Positions 8,537-17,305 of a stretch of 64,000 nucleotides of DNA are shown here, piece by piece; position 1 is the first letter of the stretch, and every line of letters starts with the position of its first letter. The notes below the pieces were generated by a model. It did not search any database, was not told the DNA's origin, and was given only the letters and a program-made list of their open reading frames with translations. The DNA comes from Spongiimicrobium salis (GTDB lineage Bacteria > Bacteroidota > Bacteroidia > Flavobacteriales > Flavobacteriaceae), in assembly GCF_043678055.1 (NCBI RefSeq), contig NZ_JBHEQA010000006.1, positions 124,001 to 188,000 of the forward strand, read 5' to 3'. The position numbers and the translations under genes are program-made.

Positions 8537-9301
8537 TTAGAAATTACGTGACTTTAACCAATCATCCAAAATCCTATTGAATTGTTCCGGATGTTCCATC
8601 ATTGGGGCATGACCGCATTTTTCTATCCAGAAAAGATTGGAATCTGGTAAAAGGGCATGGAATTCCTCTGCAACATTTGGCGGGGTAACGGTATCGTTCT
8701 TACCCCAAATAATACAGGTAGGCGTCTGCATATTGGGCAAATCCTTGGACATATTATGTCGGATAGCACTTTTGGCAATGGCCAATGTCTTTACCAATTT
8801 CATACGATCATTTACCGTAGCAAAAACTTCGTCCACGATTTCCTTGGTGGCTACTTCCGGATCGTAAAAAACGTCTTGGGCTTTCTTTTTAATGAATTCA
8901 TAGTCTCCACGTTTGGGGTATCCATCTCCCATGGCACTTTCATAAAGGCCCGAACTACCGGTAATGACCAAAGCTTTTACCATTTTCGGGTATAGCTTGG
9001 TGTGTAAAAGTCCAATATGTCCGCCTAAAGAATTTCCAAGAAGAATAACTTGTTCCAATCCTTTGTGCTCAATAAAAGCTTCCAAGAACTTCGCAAAGCT
9101 TTTTACATTGGTTTTTAATAAGGGCTTGTCATAAATGGGAAGTTCTGGAACCAATACTTTGTATCCCTTTTCGGGGAAATGTTCCAATACACCATGGAAG
9201 TTGCTCAATCCTCCCATGAGTCCATGCAATATAATAATAGGAGAACCTTCTCCTATTTCTATATACCGGTACTTACCATCGGTAATAATCTTTTCTTCCA
9301 T
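8537..9301 (-). CDS. Alpha/beta hydrolase
   Basis: A 254-residue alpha/beta-fold hydrolase. The oxyanion strand reads ILHGLMGG (about residues 24-31), the nucleophile elbow is GNSLGG (Ser near residue 91), the acid is probably in IWGKNDTVTPP, and the His is in KCGHAPMMEHPE near the C-terminus. These form a complete Ser-Asp-His triad. The substrate cannot be told from sequence. It has no signal peptide. It lies upstream of engB with 10 bp between them and has a good promoter 27 bp before the start. Confidence 0.88.
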   Translation of the reverse strand: MEEKIITDGKYRYIEIGEGSPIIILHGLMGGLSNFHGVLEHFPEKGYKVLVPELPIYDKPLLKTNVKSFAKFLEAFIEHKGLEQVILLGNSLGGHIGLLHTKLYPKMVKALVITGSSGLYESAMGDGYPKRGDYEFIKKKAQDVFYDPEVATKEIVDEVFATVNDRMKLVKTLAIAKSAIRHNMSKDLPNMQTPTCIIWGKNDTVTPPNVAEEFHALLPDSNLFWIEKCGHAPMMEHPEQFNRILDDWLKSRNF

Positions 9302-9327
9302 TAAAGGTAACTTCTAATCATAATTGG

Positions 9328-9360
9328 CAAAGATAGACATTTCAGGCTAATACAAAACAA
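9328..9360 (-). promoter_or_regulatory. Promoter of hydrolase-engB operon
   Basis: Read on the minus strand, TATCTTTG (9335-9328) fits TAnnTTTG exactly, and a TTG (9360-9358) lies 22 bp upstream. A TTTG at 9356-9353 with 17-bp spacing is an alternative. The -7 box ends 27 bp before the start codon. Confidence 0.65.
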
Positions 9361-9487
9361 GATTTTCCTAAGGGTGTAAATGGTATAGGAGTGGGAGTTT
9401 TTCAAGCTATTTTACAAAGAGATCATTTTCCGAAAAACATACTTTTTGTGCAATTATAGAGGTAAAAACCAAGAATTTATTAACAAT

Positions 9488-9513
9488 GTGGTATTTTGTG
9501 GTAAAAAGTGGTA
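9488..9513 (+). promoter_or_regulatory. MraZ operator: three GTGGTA direct repeats
   Basis: GTGGTA occurs at 9488-9493, 9498-9503 and 9508-9513, an exact 10-bp period, placing all three on one face of the helix. MraZ proteins bind tandem GTG-containing repeats of 10-bp period ahead of their own gene, and mraZ starts 47 bp downstream. The boxes cover the region where the -33 contacts would be, so bound MraZ should repress. Confidence 0.8.
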
Positions 9514-9523
9514 ATAATTTCAA

Positions 9524-9531
9524 TATATTTG
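9524..9531 (+). promoter_or_regulatory. -7 box of the dcw operon promoter
   Basis: TATATTTG fits TAnnTTTG exactly, 10 bp after the last MraZ box and 29 bp before the mraZ GTG start. The only TTG upstream (9496-9498) is 25 bp away, slightly long, and sits inside the operator. Confidence 0.65.
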
Positions 9532-9560
9532 AGTTATAAATTAAAAACCAGCCATTTATA

Positions 9561-10025
9561 GTGACCAGTTTCATAGGGACATACGATTGTAAAGCTGATG
9601 CCAAAGGTAGGGTAATGATTCCCGTTAGCCTTAAAAATCAGCTTGCTCCTATGGTAAATAATGGTTTTGTGATAAAACGTTCTGTTTTTCAGCCTTGTTT
9701 GGAGCTTTATCCTATGGAAGAGTGGAATGCCCTAATGTTGAAGATGAGCAAAAAAAATCGTTTTGTGAAAAAGAACGATGACTTCATCCGGCGTTTTTCT
9801 GCTGGAGTAAAGCCTGTTGAGGTCGATGGTACGGGAAGACTTTTGATTCCCAAAAACTTGATTACCAAAGTAGGAATCACAAAAGAAGTAGTGCTTAGTT
9901 CCTCGATCAATATTATTGAAATATGGGATAAGGAGCGCTATGAAAAGGTCATTGAAGAGGCGGCTGAAAATTTCGCGGAATTGGCGGAGGAAGTGATGGG
10001 AGGTGATGGCGATGAATTATCATGA
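9561..10025 (+). CDS. mraZ: Transcriptional regulator MraZ
   Basis: A 154-residue protein with two SpoVT/AbrB-like halves. The first carries DAKGRVMIP (about residues 13-21) and the second DGTGRLLIPKNL (about 93-104), the two family signatures. MraZ is a DNA-binding ring that represses the division and cell-wall operon it heads. The start codon is GTG at 9561. An operator of three GTGGTA boxes precedes it. Its 3' end overlaps rsmH by 14 bp, giving the usual mraZ-rsmH pair at the head of the dcw cluster. Confidence 0.93.
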   Translation: MTSFIGTYDCKADAKGRVMIPVSLKNQLAPMVNNGFVIKRSVFQPCLELYPMEEWNALMLKMSKKNRFVKKNDDFIRRFSAGVKPVEVDGTGRLLIPKNLITKVGITKEVVLSSSINIIEIWDKERYEKVIEEAAENFAELAEEVMGGDGDELS

Positions 10026-10908
10026 CCCGGTATTATTACATGAGTCTGTAGATGGGCTCAATATTAAGGATGATGGGGTATATGTGGATGTCACTTTTGG
10101 TGGAGGAGGACATTCCAAGCTGATTTTAGAGCGCTTGGGTGAAGCGGGAAGGTTGGTGGCATTTGATCAGGATGAAGATGCTCTTGATAATGCTTTGGAA
10201 GATGATCGTTTTCAATTGATCAATGAAAATTTTAGATATATCAAGCAATTTTTGAAGTTCTATGGCATTCGGAAGGTGGATGGAATCTTAGCGGATTTCG
10301 GAGTTTCCTCGCATCAATTCGATAAAGCGGAACGTGGTTTTTCAACACGCTTTGACGCTGACTTGGATATGCGAATGAGTAAAAAAAACGAAATCTCTGC
10401 CTATGAGGTGGTCAATTCCTACGATTATGATGCATTGCGAAATGTGTTATTTCAATATGGGGATTTGCGGAATGCAAATGCTATGGCCAAGGTTTTACTG
10501 GAGCAGAGGGAAGAGTCTCCGATAGCGACCACAGCCCAGTTGAAACAGGCGCTGAAGCCTTTTTTGCCCAATTTCAAAGAGCATAAGATATTGGCGCAAA
10601 TCTATCAGGCCATTCGTATTGAGGTGAATCAAGAGATAGCCGTAATCAAGGAATTCCTGATGCAGGTGCCTGATCTTTTGAATAAAGAAGGAAGGTTAAG
10701 TGTCATAAGTTATCATTCGTTGGAAGACCGTCTAGTGAAAAGATATATCCGGGCAGGGAAATTTGAAGGGGAGCCGGAAAAGGATTTTTATGGAAATATT
10801 GATGTGCCCTTGAAGAAAGTGGGCGGGCTCATTGTTCCATCCAAAGAGGAGATTGCTAGAAATAACAGGGCAAGAAGTGCAAAGCTTAGAATAGCTAAGC
10901 GAGTTTAA
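10012..10908 (+). CDS. rsmH: 16S rRNA (cytosine-1402-N4) methyltransferase
   Basis: A SAM-dependent methyltransferase of about 298 residues that modifies C1402 of 16S rRNA. The SAM-binding loop is VDVTFGGGGHS (about residues 26-36), DQDEDAL is the acidic ribose-binding site, and GILADFGVSSHQFD follows. The C-terminal NNRARSAKLR is a clear RsmH hallmark. I start at the ATG at 10012 because MNYHDPVLLHESVDGL aligns with known starts. A GTG at 10003 and an ATG at 10006 are also in frame. It overlaps the end of mraZ, so translation is likely coupled. Confidence 0.93.
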   Translation: MNYHDPVLLHESVDGLNIKDDGVYVDVTFGGGGHSKLILERLGEAGRLVAFDQDEDALDNALEDDRFQLINENFRYIKQFLKFYGIRKVDGILADFGVSSHQFDKAERGFSTRFDADLDMRMSKKNEISAYEVVNSYDYDALRNVLFQYGDLRNANAMAKVLLEQREESPIATTAQLKQALKPFLPNFKEHKILAQIYQAIRIEVNQEIAVIKEFLMQVPDLLNKEGRLSVISYHSLEDRLVKRYIRAGKFEGEPEKDFYGNIDVPLKKVGGLIVPSKEEIARNNRARSAKLRIAKRV

Positions 10909-10929
10909 AAAAAATAAAGGAATACAGTA

Positions 10930-11247
10930 ATGCGTAAACGACTGTTGGACATATTAAAGGGGAAATTTTTAGTCAGCGGAGATGCTCCGAAAAACTGGCT
11001 ATTTATAGTTTTTGCTTCTTTTTTGGCTACCGTAATGATAGCCAGTTCCCATAGTGCCGATGGAAAAGTGCATCGTATTGCTGCCTTGAATGAGGAAGTG
11101 AGAGAATTAAAGAATGAATATGTAGATGTTCGGTCGGACCTGCAAGGGTTGAAATTGGAATCTACAATTACCAAAATGGTGGCAGAAGAGGGCTTGTTTC
11201 CTTCCGAGACACCACCGAAGAAAATCATGGTAAAATCTGAAGAATAG
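10930..11247 (+). CDS. ftsL: FtsL-like cell division protein
   Basis: A 105-residue bitopic protein. A basic cytoplasmic tail (1-22) is followed by one membrane helix (about 23-40) and then a periplasmic coiled coil (about 48-85, rich in Leu, Glu and Lys), ending in a polar tail. This is the FtsL layout, and the position between rsmH and ftsI is the expected one. Primary sequence conservation in FtsL is low, so topology and context carry the call. FtsL should join FtsQ and FtsB-like partners to activate FtsW-FtsI at the septum. Its stop overlaps the ftsI start by one base. Confidence 0.82.
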   Translation: MRKRLLDILKGKFLVSGDAPKNWLFIVFASFLATVMIASSHSADGKVHRIAALNEEVRELKNEYVDVRSDLQGLKLESTITKMVAEEGLFPSETPPKKIMVKSEE

Positions 11248-13253
11248 TGGCGGTTACCGAAAAGAAAATATTAACCAGATTGTATGTAGTGGCAGGAACC
11301 CTTTTTCTGTTCGCCCTCGCCGTAATGGCCAAATTGGTGATGATTCAAATGGTAGATGGCGATGTGTATCGTCAAAAAGCGGCCAATAGAACAGAAAAGA
11401 TGTTTACTATAGATCCCAATAGGGGAAACCTCTATTCGGATGATGGGAGTCTATTGGCAACTTCCGTTTCCCGTTATACGGTGCGTTTTGATGCCGTTAC
11501 GGTAAGTGATGTCGATTTCAAGGAGAACGAAAAAGCCTTGTCCAAAGCCCTTTCCACTTTATTGGGGAAGCCTGTATCGCATTATCGGGAACTCTTTAGG
11601 AAAGCAAAAGCCAATAAAAGTCGATATGCCCTGGTGGCCCGTAATTTGGATTATTCGGATTATATGGCCGTTAAGGATTTTCCATTGTTCAATATGGGGC
11701 CTTATAAAGGCGGGTTGATTATAGAGCAAAAAACCGTACGTGAGCATCCGTTGGGGAAAATAGCGGAACGAAGTGTGGGCTATGAACGGGAAGATGAGAA
11801 TGGCTATTTCACCCGTGTTGGTCTCGAGGGCGCATTTGGACAGTACTTACGGGGAGTGAAAGGAAAAAGGTTGAAGCAAAAAATAGCCAAAGGACAATGG
11901 AAGCCTATTGGAATGGACAATATTGTGGAGCCCAAAGACGGTTACGATGTAGTTTCTACCATTGATATCAATATTCAAGATATAGGACATCATGCGCTGT
12001 TGAAGCAGTTAGAGTATTACAAGGCAGATCACGGTTGTGTCATTGTCATGGAAACGGCTACAGGAGAAATAAAAGCCATTTCCAATTTGGGGAGAACCAA
12101 AGAAGGAAAATATTACGAGCGATTGAATTATGCCATAGGGGAGTCCCACGAGCCTGGATCTACCTTTAAGTTAATGTCCATGGTGGCGGCATTAGAGGAT
12201 GAGGTTATCGATACTAGTACGGTCATTGATACGGAAAAAGGAAGATGGAAGATCTACGATCGAACAGTACGGGATTCCAAAGCAGGTGGCTATGGGAAAA
12301 TATCTGTTGGAAAGGCTTTTGAAGTTTCTTCCAATACGGCATTTGCTAAAATTGTGCACAACAATTATAAGAAGGAACCCTCTAAATATGTTAAGCGTCT
12401 CATGGAGATGAATTTAGGGAAGGAATTGGGGTTGCCGATAAAAGGAGAGGGGAAACCGGTGTTGCGCTATCCAGGAGATGAGGGTTGGTCTGGCATTTCT
12501 TTGGCATGGATGTCCCATGGTTATGAAGTGGCCATGACCCCGTTACAAACCTTAACATTCTATAATGCCATTGCCAATAATGGAGAAATGGTAAAACCAA
12601 GATTGATTAAAGAGGTGAGGGAATGGAACACTACCATCCATAAGTTCGATAAGGAGGTTATTAATCCTTCTATTTGTTCAGAAGCCACGATTGGAAAAGT
12701 GCAACAATTGTTGAAAAATGTAGTGGAGAAAAAACATGGAACAGGGCATGGTTTGTATTCCCCCAATTTTTCTATGGCCGGAAAAACAGGGACTTGTCAA
12801 AAGAACTATGTATCCAAGGATCCCGACAAACTGCGATATATTTCCACTTTCGCTGGATATTTTCCTGCGGACAATCCTAAATATTCCTGTATTGTGGTCA
12901 TTCATGAACCGGATAAAAAGGTGGGTTACTATGGGGCCGATGTTTCCGGGCCCGTGTTTAAGTCCATTGCACAAAAGATTTATGCAACATCCCCCTTGAT
13001 CGATACGGTTGATCCTACGGAACTGAATGGGGAGCTTTTGGGAGATACCTATGAAGCCTATTATGCAATGGCCGAAAAAGAATATGCCAAAGTTCCCAAT
13101 GTTAAGGGGATGAGTGGAATGGATGCCGTGGCCATGCTAGAGAATTTAGGATTGGATGTAGAAGTTATTGGAAATGGAAAAGTGAAGCGGCAATCCATAT
13201 CTCAGGGAACCGATTTGTCCAAAGTAAGAAAAATTGTATTGGAACTTTCATGA
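11247..13253 (+). CDS. ftsI: Septal penicillin-binding protein FtsI (PBP3) with PASTA domain
   Basis: A 668-residue class B transpeptidase that crosslinks septal peptidoglycan. One N-terminal membrane helix (about 12-32) is followed by the PBP dimerisation domain with an RGNLY segment (about 55). The transpeptidase motifs are STFK (Ser nucleophile in EPGSTFKLM), SSN in EVSSNTAF, and KTG in MAGKTGTCQ. The last 60 residues (VPNVKGMSGMDAVAMLENLGLDVEV...) form one PASTA domain. The start is a GTG overlapping the ftsL stop by one base, and the 3' end overlaps murE by four (ATGA). A PASTA domain on FtsI is common in Bacteroidota. Confidence 0.95.
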   Translation: MAVTEKKILTRLYVVAGTLFLFALAVMAKLVMIQMVDGDVYRQKAANRTEKMFTIDPNRGNLYSDDGSLLATSVSRYTVRFDAVTVSDVDFKENEKALSKALSTLLGKPVSHYRELFRKAKANKSRYALVARNLDYSDYMAVKDFPLFNMGPYKGGLIIEQKTVREHPLGKIAERSVGYEREDENGYFTRVGLEGAFGQYLRGVKGKRLKQKIAKGQWKPIGMDNIVEPKDGYDVVSTIDINIQDIGHHALLKQLEYYKADHGCVIVMETATGEIKAISNLGRTKEGKYYERLNYAIGESHEPGSTFKLMSMVAALEDEVIDTSTVIDTEKGRWKIYDRTVRDSKAGGYGKISVGKAFEVSSNTAFAKIVHNNYKKEPSKYVKRLMEMNLGKELGLPIKGEGKPVLRYPGDEGWSGISLAWMSHGYEVAMTPLQTLTFYNAIANNGEMVKPRLIKEVREWNTTIHKFDKEVINPSICSEATIGKVQQLLKNVVEKKHGTGHGLYSPNFSMAGKTGTCQKNYVSKDPDKLRYISTFAGYFPADNPKYSCIVVIHEPDKKVGYYGADVSGPVFKSIAQKIYATSPLIDTVDPTELNGELLGDTYEAYYAMAEKEYAKVPNVKGMSGMDAVAMLENLGLDVEVIGNGKVKRQSISQGTDLSKVRKIVLELS

Positions 13254-14713
13254 AGCTATTAAAGGACATATTATATGGAGTGCGCCTTTCTGCGGTAAAC
13301 GGACCTACCGATATTGTGGTGGATGCCCTGTATTTTGATTCCAGAAAGGTAACCAAGAACAGTGCTTTCGTGGCTATTAAAGGAACAATAACCGATGGAC
13401 ACAAATATATTGATGCTGTAGTGGCCGCTGGTGCCACAACTGTAGTTTGTGAAGTTTTACCCGAGCATTTGAAAGATGGAGTCACTTATGTAGAGGTGCA
13501 CAATGGAAATAGTGCTTTGGCAATCATGGCTTCCAACTTTTATGATACGCCCTCAAAGAATTTAAAATTGGTAGGTATTACTGGAACCAATGGGAAAACA
13601 ACGATCAGTAGCCTATTGTACCAATTGTTTAAAAAAGCGGGATATAAAGTAGGGTTGATATCTACCATAAAGGTTATGGTAGACGAGACCAGCTATGCTA
13701 CAACGCACACGACTCCGGATGCCTTGAAGATCAATGAACATCTGAAAGAAATGAACGATGAGGGAGTGGAATTCTGTTTTATGGAGGTGAGTTCCCATGG
13801 CATTGACCAAAAGAGAACAGAAGGGCTTGTTTTTGAAGGAGCTATTTTTAGTAACCTATCCCATGATCATTTGGATTATCATGAAACTTTTGCGGCCTAT
13901 AGGGATACCAAAAAGATACTTTTTGATCAATTGCCCAAAACAGCCTTTGCCTTAACCAATAATGATGATAAGAACGGTGGGTTAATGTTGCAAAACACAA
14001 AGGCAAAGAAATATAGTTATGCCTTAAAAACCTATGCAGATTACCGAGGGCAGGTATTGGAACATCAGTTTGATGGGCAGTTGCTGAAAATTAATGACAG
14101 CGAATTGTGGTCAAAACTTATAGGACATTTTAACGCTTATAATTTGGTGGCCATATATGCTGCTGCCGAATTACTGGGGCTTGAAAAAATGGAAATCCTT
14201 CCCTTGCTCAGCGAGCTGGAAAATGTAGATGGGAGATTTCAATATTATATATCACAAAAAAGAATAACGGCTATAGTCGATTATGCCCATACGCCGGACG
14301 CACTAAAAAATGTACTAGAGACCATAAGTACATTGAGAACTGGAAATGAAAACGTCATCACTGTTGTAGGGTGTGGTGGCGACAGAGACAGATCAAAGCG
14401 TCCGGTAATGGGTCATATCGCATCTGAATTCAGTGATAAGGCCATTTTTACCTCCGATAACCCAAGAACGGAGTCGCCAACTGCAATCTTAGAGGATATC
14501 GAGGCAGGTGTAGAACCACAAAATGCAAAGAAAGTCTTGTCCATTGAGAACAGAAAGCAGGCCATTAAGACCGCTTGTCAATTGGCACATGACAATGATA
14601 TTATTCTAGTAGCGGGCAAAGGACATGAAACCTATCAGGAAACCAATGGGAATCGTGTGGATTTTGACGATTTTAAAATCGTAAAGGAAGTATTGAAAAG
14701 TTTAAATAAATAA
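13250..14713 (+). CDS. murE: UDP-MurNAc-tripeptide synthetase MurE
   Basis: A 487-residue Mur ligase that adds the third amino acid to UDP-MurNAc-L-Ala-D-Glu. The ATP loop is GTNGKTT (about residue 110). The substrate-specificity motif reads DNPR (in TSDNPRTESP, about 405), which in MurE marks use of meso-diaminopimelate rather than lysine, so the peptidoglycan should be of the mDAP type. GKGHETYQ near the C-terminus is also characteristic. The ATG overlaps the ftsI TGA by four bases. Confidence 0.95.
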   Translation: MKLLKDILYGVRLSAVNGPTDIVVDALYFDSRKVTKNSAFVAIKGTITDGHKYIDAVVAAGATTVVCEVLPEHLKDGVTYVEVHNGNSALAIMASNFYDTPSKNLKLVGITGTNGKTTISSLLYQLFKKAGYKVGLISTIKVMVDETSYATTHTTPDALKINEHLKEMNDEGVEFCFMEVSSHGIDQKRTEGLVFEGAIFSNLSHDHLDYHETFAAYRDTKKILFDQLPKTAFALTNNDDKNGGLMLQNTKAKKYSYALKTYADYRGQVLEHQFDGQLLKINDSELWSKLIGHFNAYNLVAIYAAAELLGLEKMEILPLLSELENVDGRFQYYISQKRITAIVDYAHTPDALKNVLETISTLRTGNENVITVVGCGGDRDRSKRPVMGHIASEFSDKAIFTSDNPRTESPTAILEDIEAGVEPQNAKKVLSIENRKQAIKTACQLAHDNDIILVAGKGHETYQETNGNRVDFDDFKIVKEVLKSLNK

Positions 14714-14742
14714 GCCAGGATTGGGCTTGCACAAATAAGATT

Positions 14743-15966
14743 ATGTTATACTATCTTTTTGAATATTTGGAAAAACAGTACCAATTGCCAGGGGCGGGTC
14801 TTTTTCAATTCATTACGTTTCGTGCAGCTATGGCCGTTCTGTTATCGCTTTTGATCGCAACGACCTATGGGAAGAAAGTTATTCTTTTTCTGCAGCGAAA
14901 ACAGATAGGGGAAACGGTGCGTGATTTAGGATTGGAAGGTCAAAAACAGAAAGCAGGAACACCCACCATGGGTGGATTGATCATCATTATGTCCACTTTG
15001 ATTCCCGTTTTACTTTTTGCCCGATTGGACAATGTCTATATCATACTCCTTATCGTAACGACCTTGTGGATGGGAATCATTGGGTTTATTGATGACTACA
15101 TTAAAATTTTCAAAAAAGACAAAGCAGGTTTAAAAGGACGATTTAAGATCATGGGGCAGGTGGTTCTTGGTCTTATTGTTGGGGCTACCCTCTATTTTCA
15201 TCCAGAAGTGACGGTTAAAGAGCGTATGGATACGGAGGTAGTGGTGGTAAATGCAGAAACCGTAGTGAAGTCGGGACCGGAAATCAAATCTACAATGACA
15301 ACGGTTCCTTTCTTTAAAAACAATGAACTGGATTATAGTGCCTTTATTTCCTGGGCAGGGGATGGATTGGCAGATTATGCCTGGTTGGTCTTTATTCCGA
15401 TCATTATCATCATTGTGACGGCGGTTTCCAATGGAGCTAATCTTACGGATGGCATAGATGGTCTTGCCGCAGGAACATCGGCCATTATTGTATTTACCCT
15501 GGGCATTTTTGCTTGGGTTTCGGGAAATATTATTTTTTCGGATTACCTCAATATCATGTTTATCCCAAGAACTGGAGAGCTAGTGATTTTTATTGCTGCC
15601 TTTGTGGGGGGATTGATTGGCTTTTTATGGTACAATGCTTTTCCCGCTCAAGTTTTTATGGGAGATACGGGAAGTCTTACCATAGGTGGGGTAATCGCTG
15701 TAATCGCTATTATCATTCGTAAAGAACTGTTGATACCGATCCTATGTGGGATTTTCTTCGCGGAGTCCATATCGGTGATGTTGCAAGTAGGCTATTTTAA
15801 ATATACCAAAAAACGTCTAGGGGAGGGGAAACGCATTTTTCTGATGGCCCCCTTACATCATCACTATCAGAAGAAAGGATATCACGAAAGTAAAATAGTA
15901 ACCCGTTTTTGGATTGTAGGAATACTATTGGCCATTATCACTTTTGTGACATTAAAGGTGCGCTAA
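14743..15966 (+). CDS. mraY: Phospho-MurNAc-pentapeptide transferase MraY
   Basis: A 407-residue polytopic membrane enzyme that makes lipid I from UDP-MurNAc-pentapeptide and undecaprenyl phosphate. Visible family motifs are TPTMGG (about residues 73-78), the catalytic Asp pair in GFIDDYIK (about 110), NLTDGIDGLA (about 232), GDTGSL (about 307) and the HHHYQKKGY loop near residue 370. It is about 45 residues longer than the E. coli enzyme. The extra length lies around residues 150-190, a polar Val/Glu/Thr-rich segment between membrane helices. Such an insertion is usual in Bacteroidota. It starts 29 bp after murE. Confidence 0.95.
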   Translation: MLYYLFEYLEKQYQLPGAGLFQFITFRAAMAVLLSLLIATTYGKKVILFLQRKQIGETVRDLGLEGQKQKAGTPTMGGLIIIMSTLIPVLLFARLDNVYIILLIVTTLWMGIIGFIDDYIKIFKKDKAGLKGRFKIMGQVVLGLIVGATLYFHPEVTVKERMDTEVVVVNAETVVKSGPEIKSTMTTVPFFKNNELDYSAFISWAGDGLADYAWLVFIPIIIIIVTAVSNGANLTDGIDGLAAGTSAIIVFTLGIFAWVSGNIIFSDYLNIMFIPRTGELVIFIAAFVGGLIGFLWYNAFPAQVFMGDTGSLTIGGVIAVIAIIIRKELLIPILCGIFFAESISVMLQVGYFKYTKKRLGEGKRIFLMAPLHHHYQKKGYHESKIVTRFWIVGILLAIITFVTLKVR

Positions 15967-17301
15967 ATGAAACGGCTTGTAATACTAGGGGGAGGAGAAA
16001 GTGGTGTAGGTACGGCCATTTTAGGAAAGGAAAAAGGCTATGAAGTCTTTGTCACGGATAAAGGGAAACTAAAGAAAAAATATAAAGACGTTCTTGAACA
16101 TTTTGAGATTGATTGGGAAGAAGAGCAGCATACCGAGTCAAAAATTTTAAACGCTGATCTGGTCATGAAAAGTCCAGGGATACCTGATAGTGTGCCTTTG
16201 GTAAAAAGCCTTGTGGAAAAGGGGATTCCTGTGATTTCGGAAATCGAGTTCGCTTCACGCTATACAGATGCCACCATTATCGGTATTACGGGGAGTAATG
16301 GGAAGACGACGACCACAATGTTGGCAAACCATCTATTTAAAACGGATGGAGCCCTTGTGGGGATGGCCGGAAATATTGGAGACAGCTATGCAAAAATGGT
16401 CGCTCAGGAAAAGTTTGATTTTTACGTGCTGGAAATCAGTAGTTTTCAATTGGATGGTATTGTGGATTTTAGGCCGCATGTTGCCATTATTACCAATATC
16501 ACGCCAGATCACTTGGATCGTTACGCCTATTCTTTTGAAAATTATATCGCTTCAAAATTTAGGATCGCAGAAAACCAAACCAAAGAAGATTATCTCATCT
16601 ATGATGCGGATGATCCCGTCATAGTCGACTGGTTGGAAAAACATCCCGTTCAATCACAATTAATTCCTTTTTCCCTGGAAAAAACCTTGGAGATAGGGGC
16701 ACAACTAGAAAAAGAAAATATAATAATAAAGACGCATAATACACATATGGAAATGACAACAGACACTTTAGCCTTAGAGGGAAAACATAACCTTAAAAAC
16801 ACCATGGCCGCCTCCTTGGCTGCCAAATTGGTGGGAATCCGTAAGGAAACCATTCGTAAAAGTGTTCAGAACTTCCAGGGAGCCGAGCACCGATTGGAAA
16901 ACGTATTGAAGATTCATCATGTACAATATATCAATGATTCTAAAGCAACCAATGTAAATGCTACCTATTACGCATTGGATAGTATGAAAACACCCACCGT
17001 ATGGATTGTGGGAGGGGTAGACAAAGGAAACGATTATAAAGAGTTGATGTCCTTGGTACGTGAGAAGGTCAAAGCAATTATTTGTCTTGGAGAAGATAAT
17101 TCCAAGATTGTCGATGCTTTTGGCAATGTAGTGGATTTGGTGGTAGAGACCTATGCCATGAGTGAGGCGGTAAAAGTGGCCTATAAAATTGCTGAAAGGG
17201 GAGATACCGTATTGCTGTCGCCAGCATGTGCAAGCTTCGATCTATTCGAAAATTATGAGGATCGCGGAAATCAGTTCAAAACCGCCATTAAAAATTTATA
17301 A
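15967..17301 (+). CDS. murD: UDP-MurNAc-L-alanine:D-glutamate ligase MurD
   Basis: A 444-residue Mur ligase that adds D-Glu to UDP-MurNAc-L-Ala. The N-terminal nucleotide-binding fold begins RLVILGGGESGVG. The ATP loop is GSNGKTTTT (about residue 108). NITPDHLDRY, NDSKATN (about 320) and LSPACASFDLFENYEDRGNQF near the C-terminus are all MurD signatures. The ATG directly abuts the mraY stop (TAAATG), so the genes are likely translationally coupled. Confidence 0.95.
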   Translation: MKRLVILGGGESGVGTAILGKEKGYEVFVTDKGKLKKKYKDVLEHFEIDWEEEQHTESKILNADLVMKSPGIPDSVPLVKSLVEKGIPVISEIEFASRYTDATIIGITGSNGKTTTTMLANHLFKTDGALVGMAGNIGDSYAKMVAQEKFDFYVLEISSFQLDGIVDFRPHVAIITNITPDHLDRYAYSFENYIASKFRIAENQTKEDYLIYDADDPVIVDWLEKHPVQSQLIPFSLEKTLEIGAQLEKENIIIKTHNTHMEMTTDTLALEGKHNLKNTMAASLAAKLVGIRKETIRKSVQNFQGAEHRLENVLKIHHVQYINDSKATNVNATYYALDSMKTPTVWIVGGVDKGNDYKELMSLVREKVKAIICLGEDNSKIVDAFGNVVDLVVETYAMSEAVKVAYKIAERGDTVLLSPACASFDLFENYEDRGNQFKTAIKNL

Positions 17302-17305
17302 GTAA

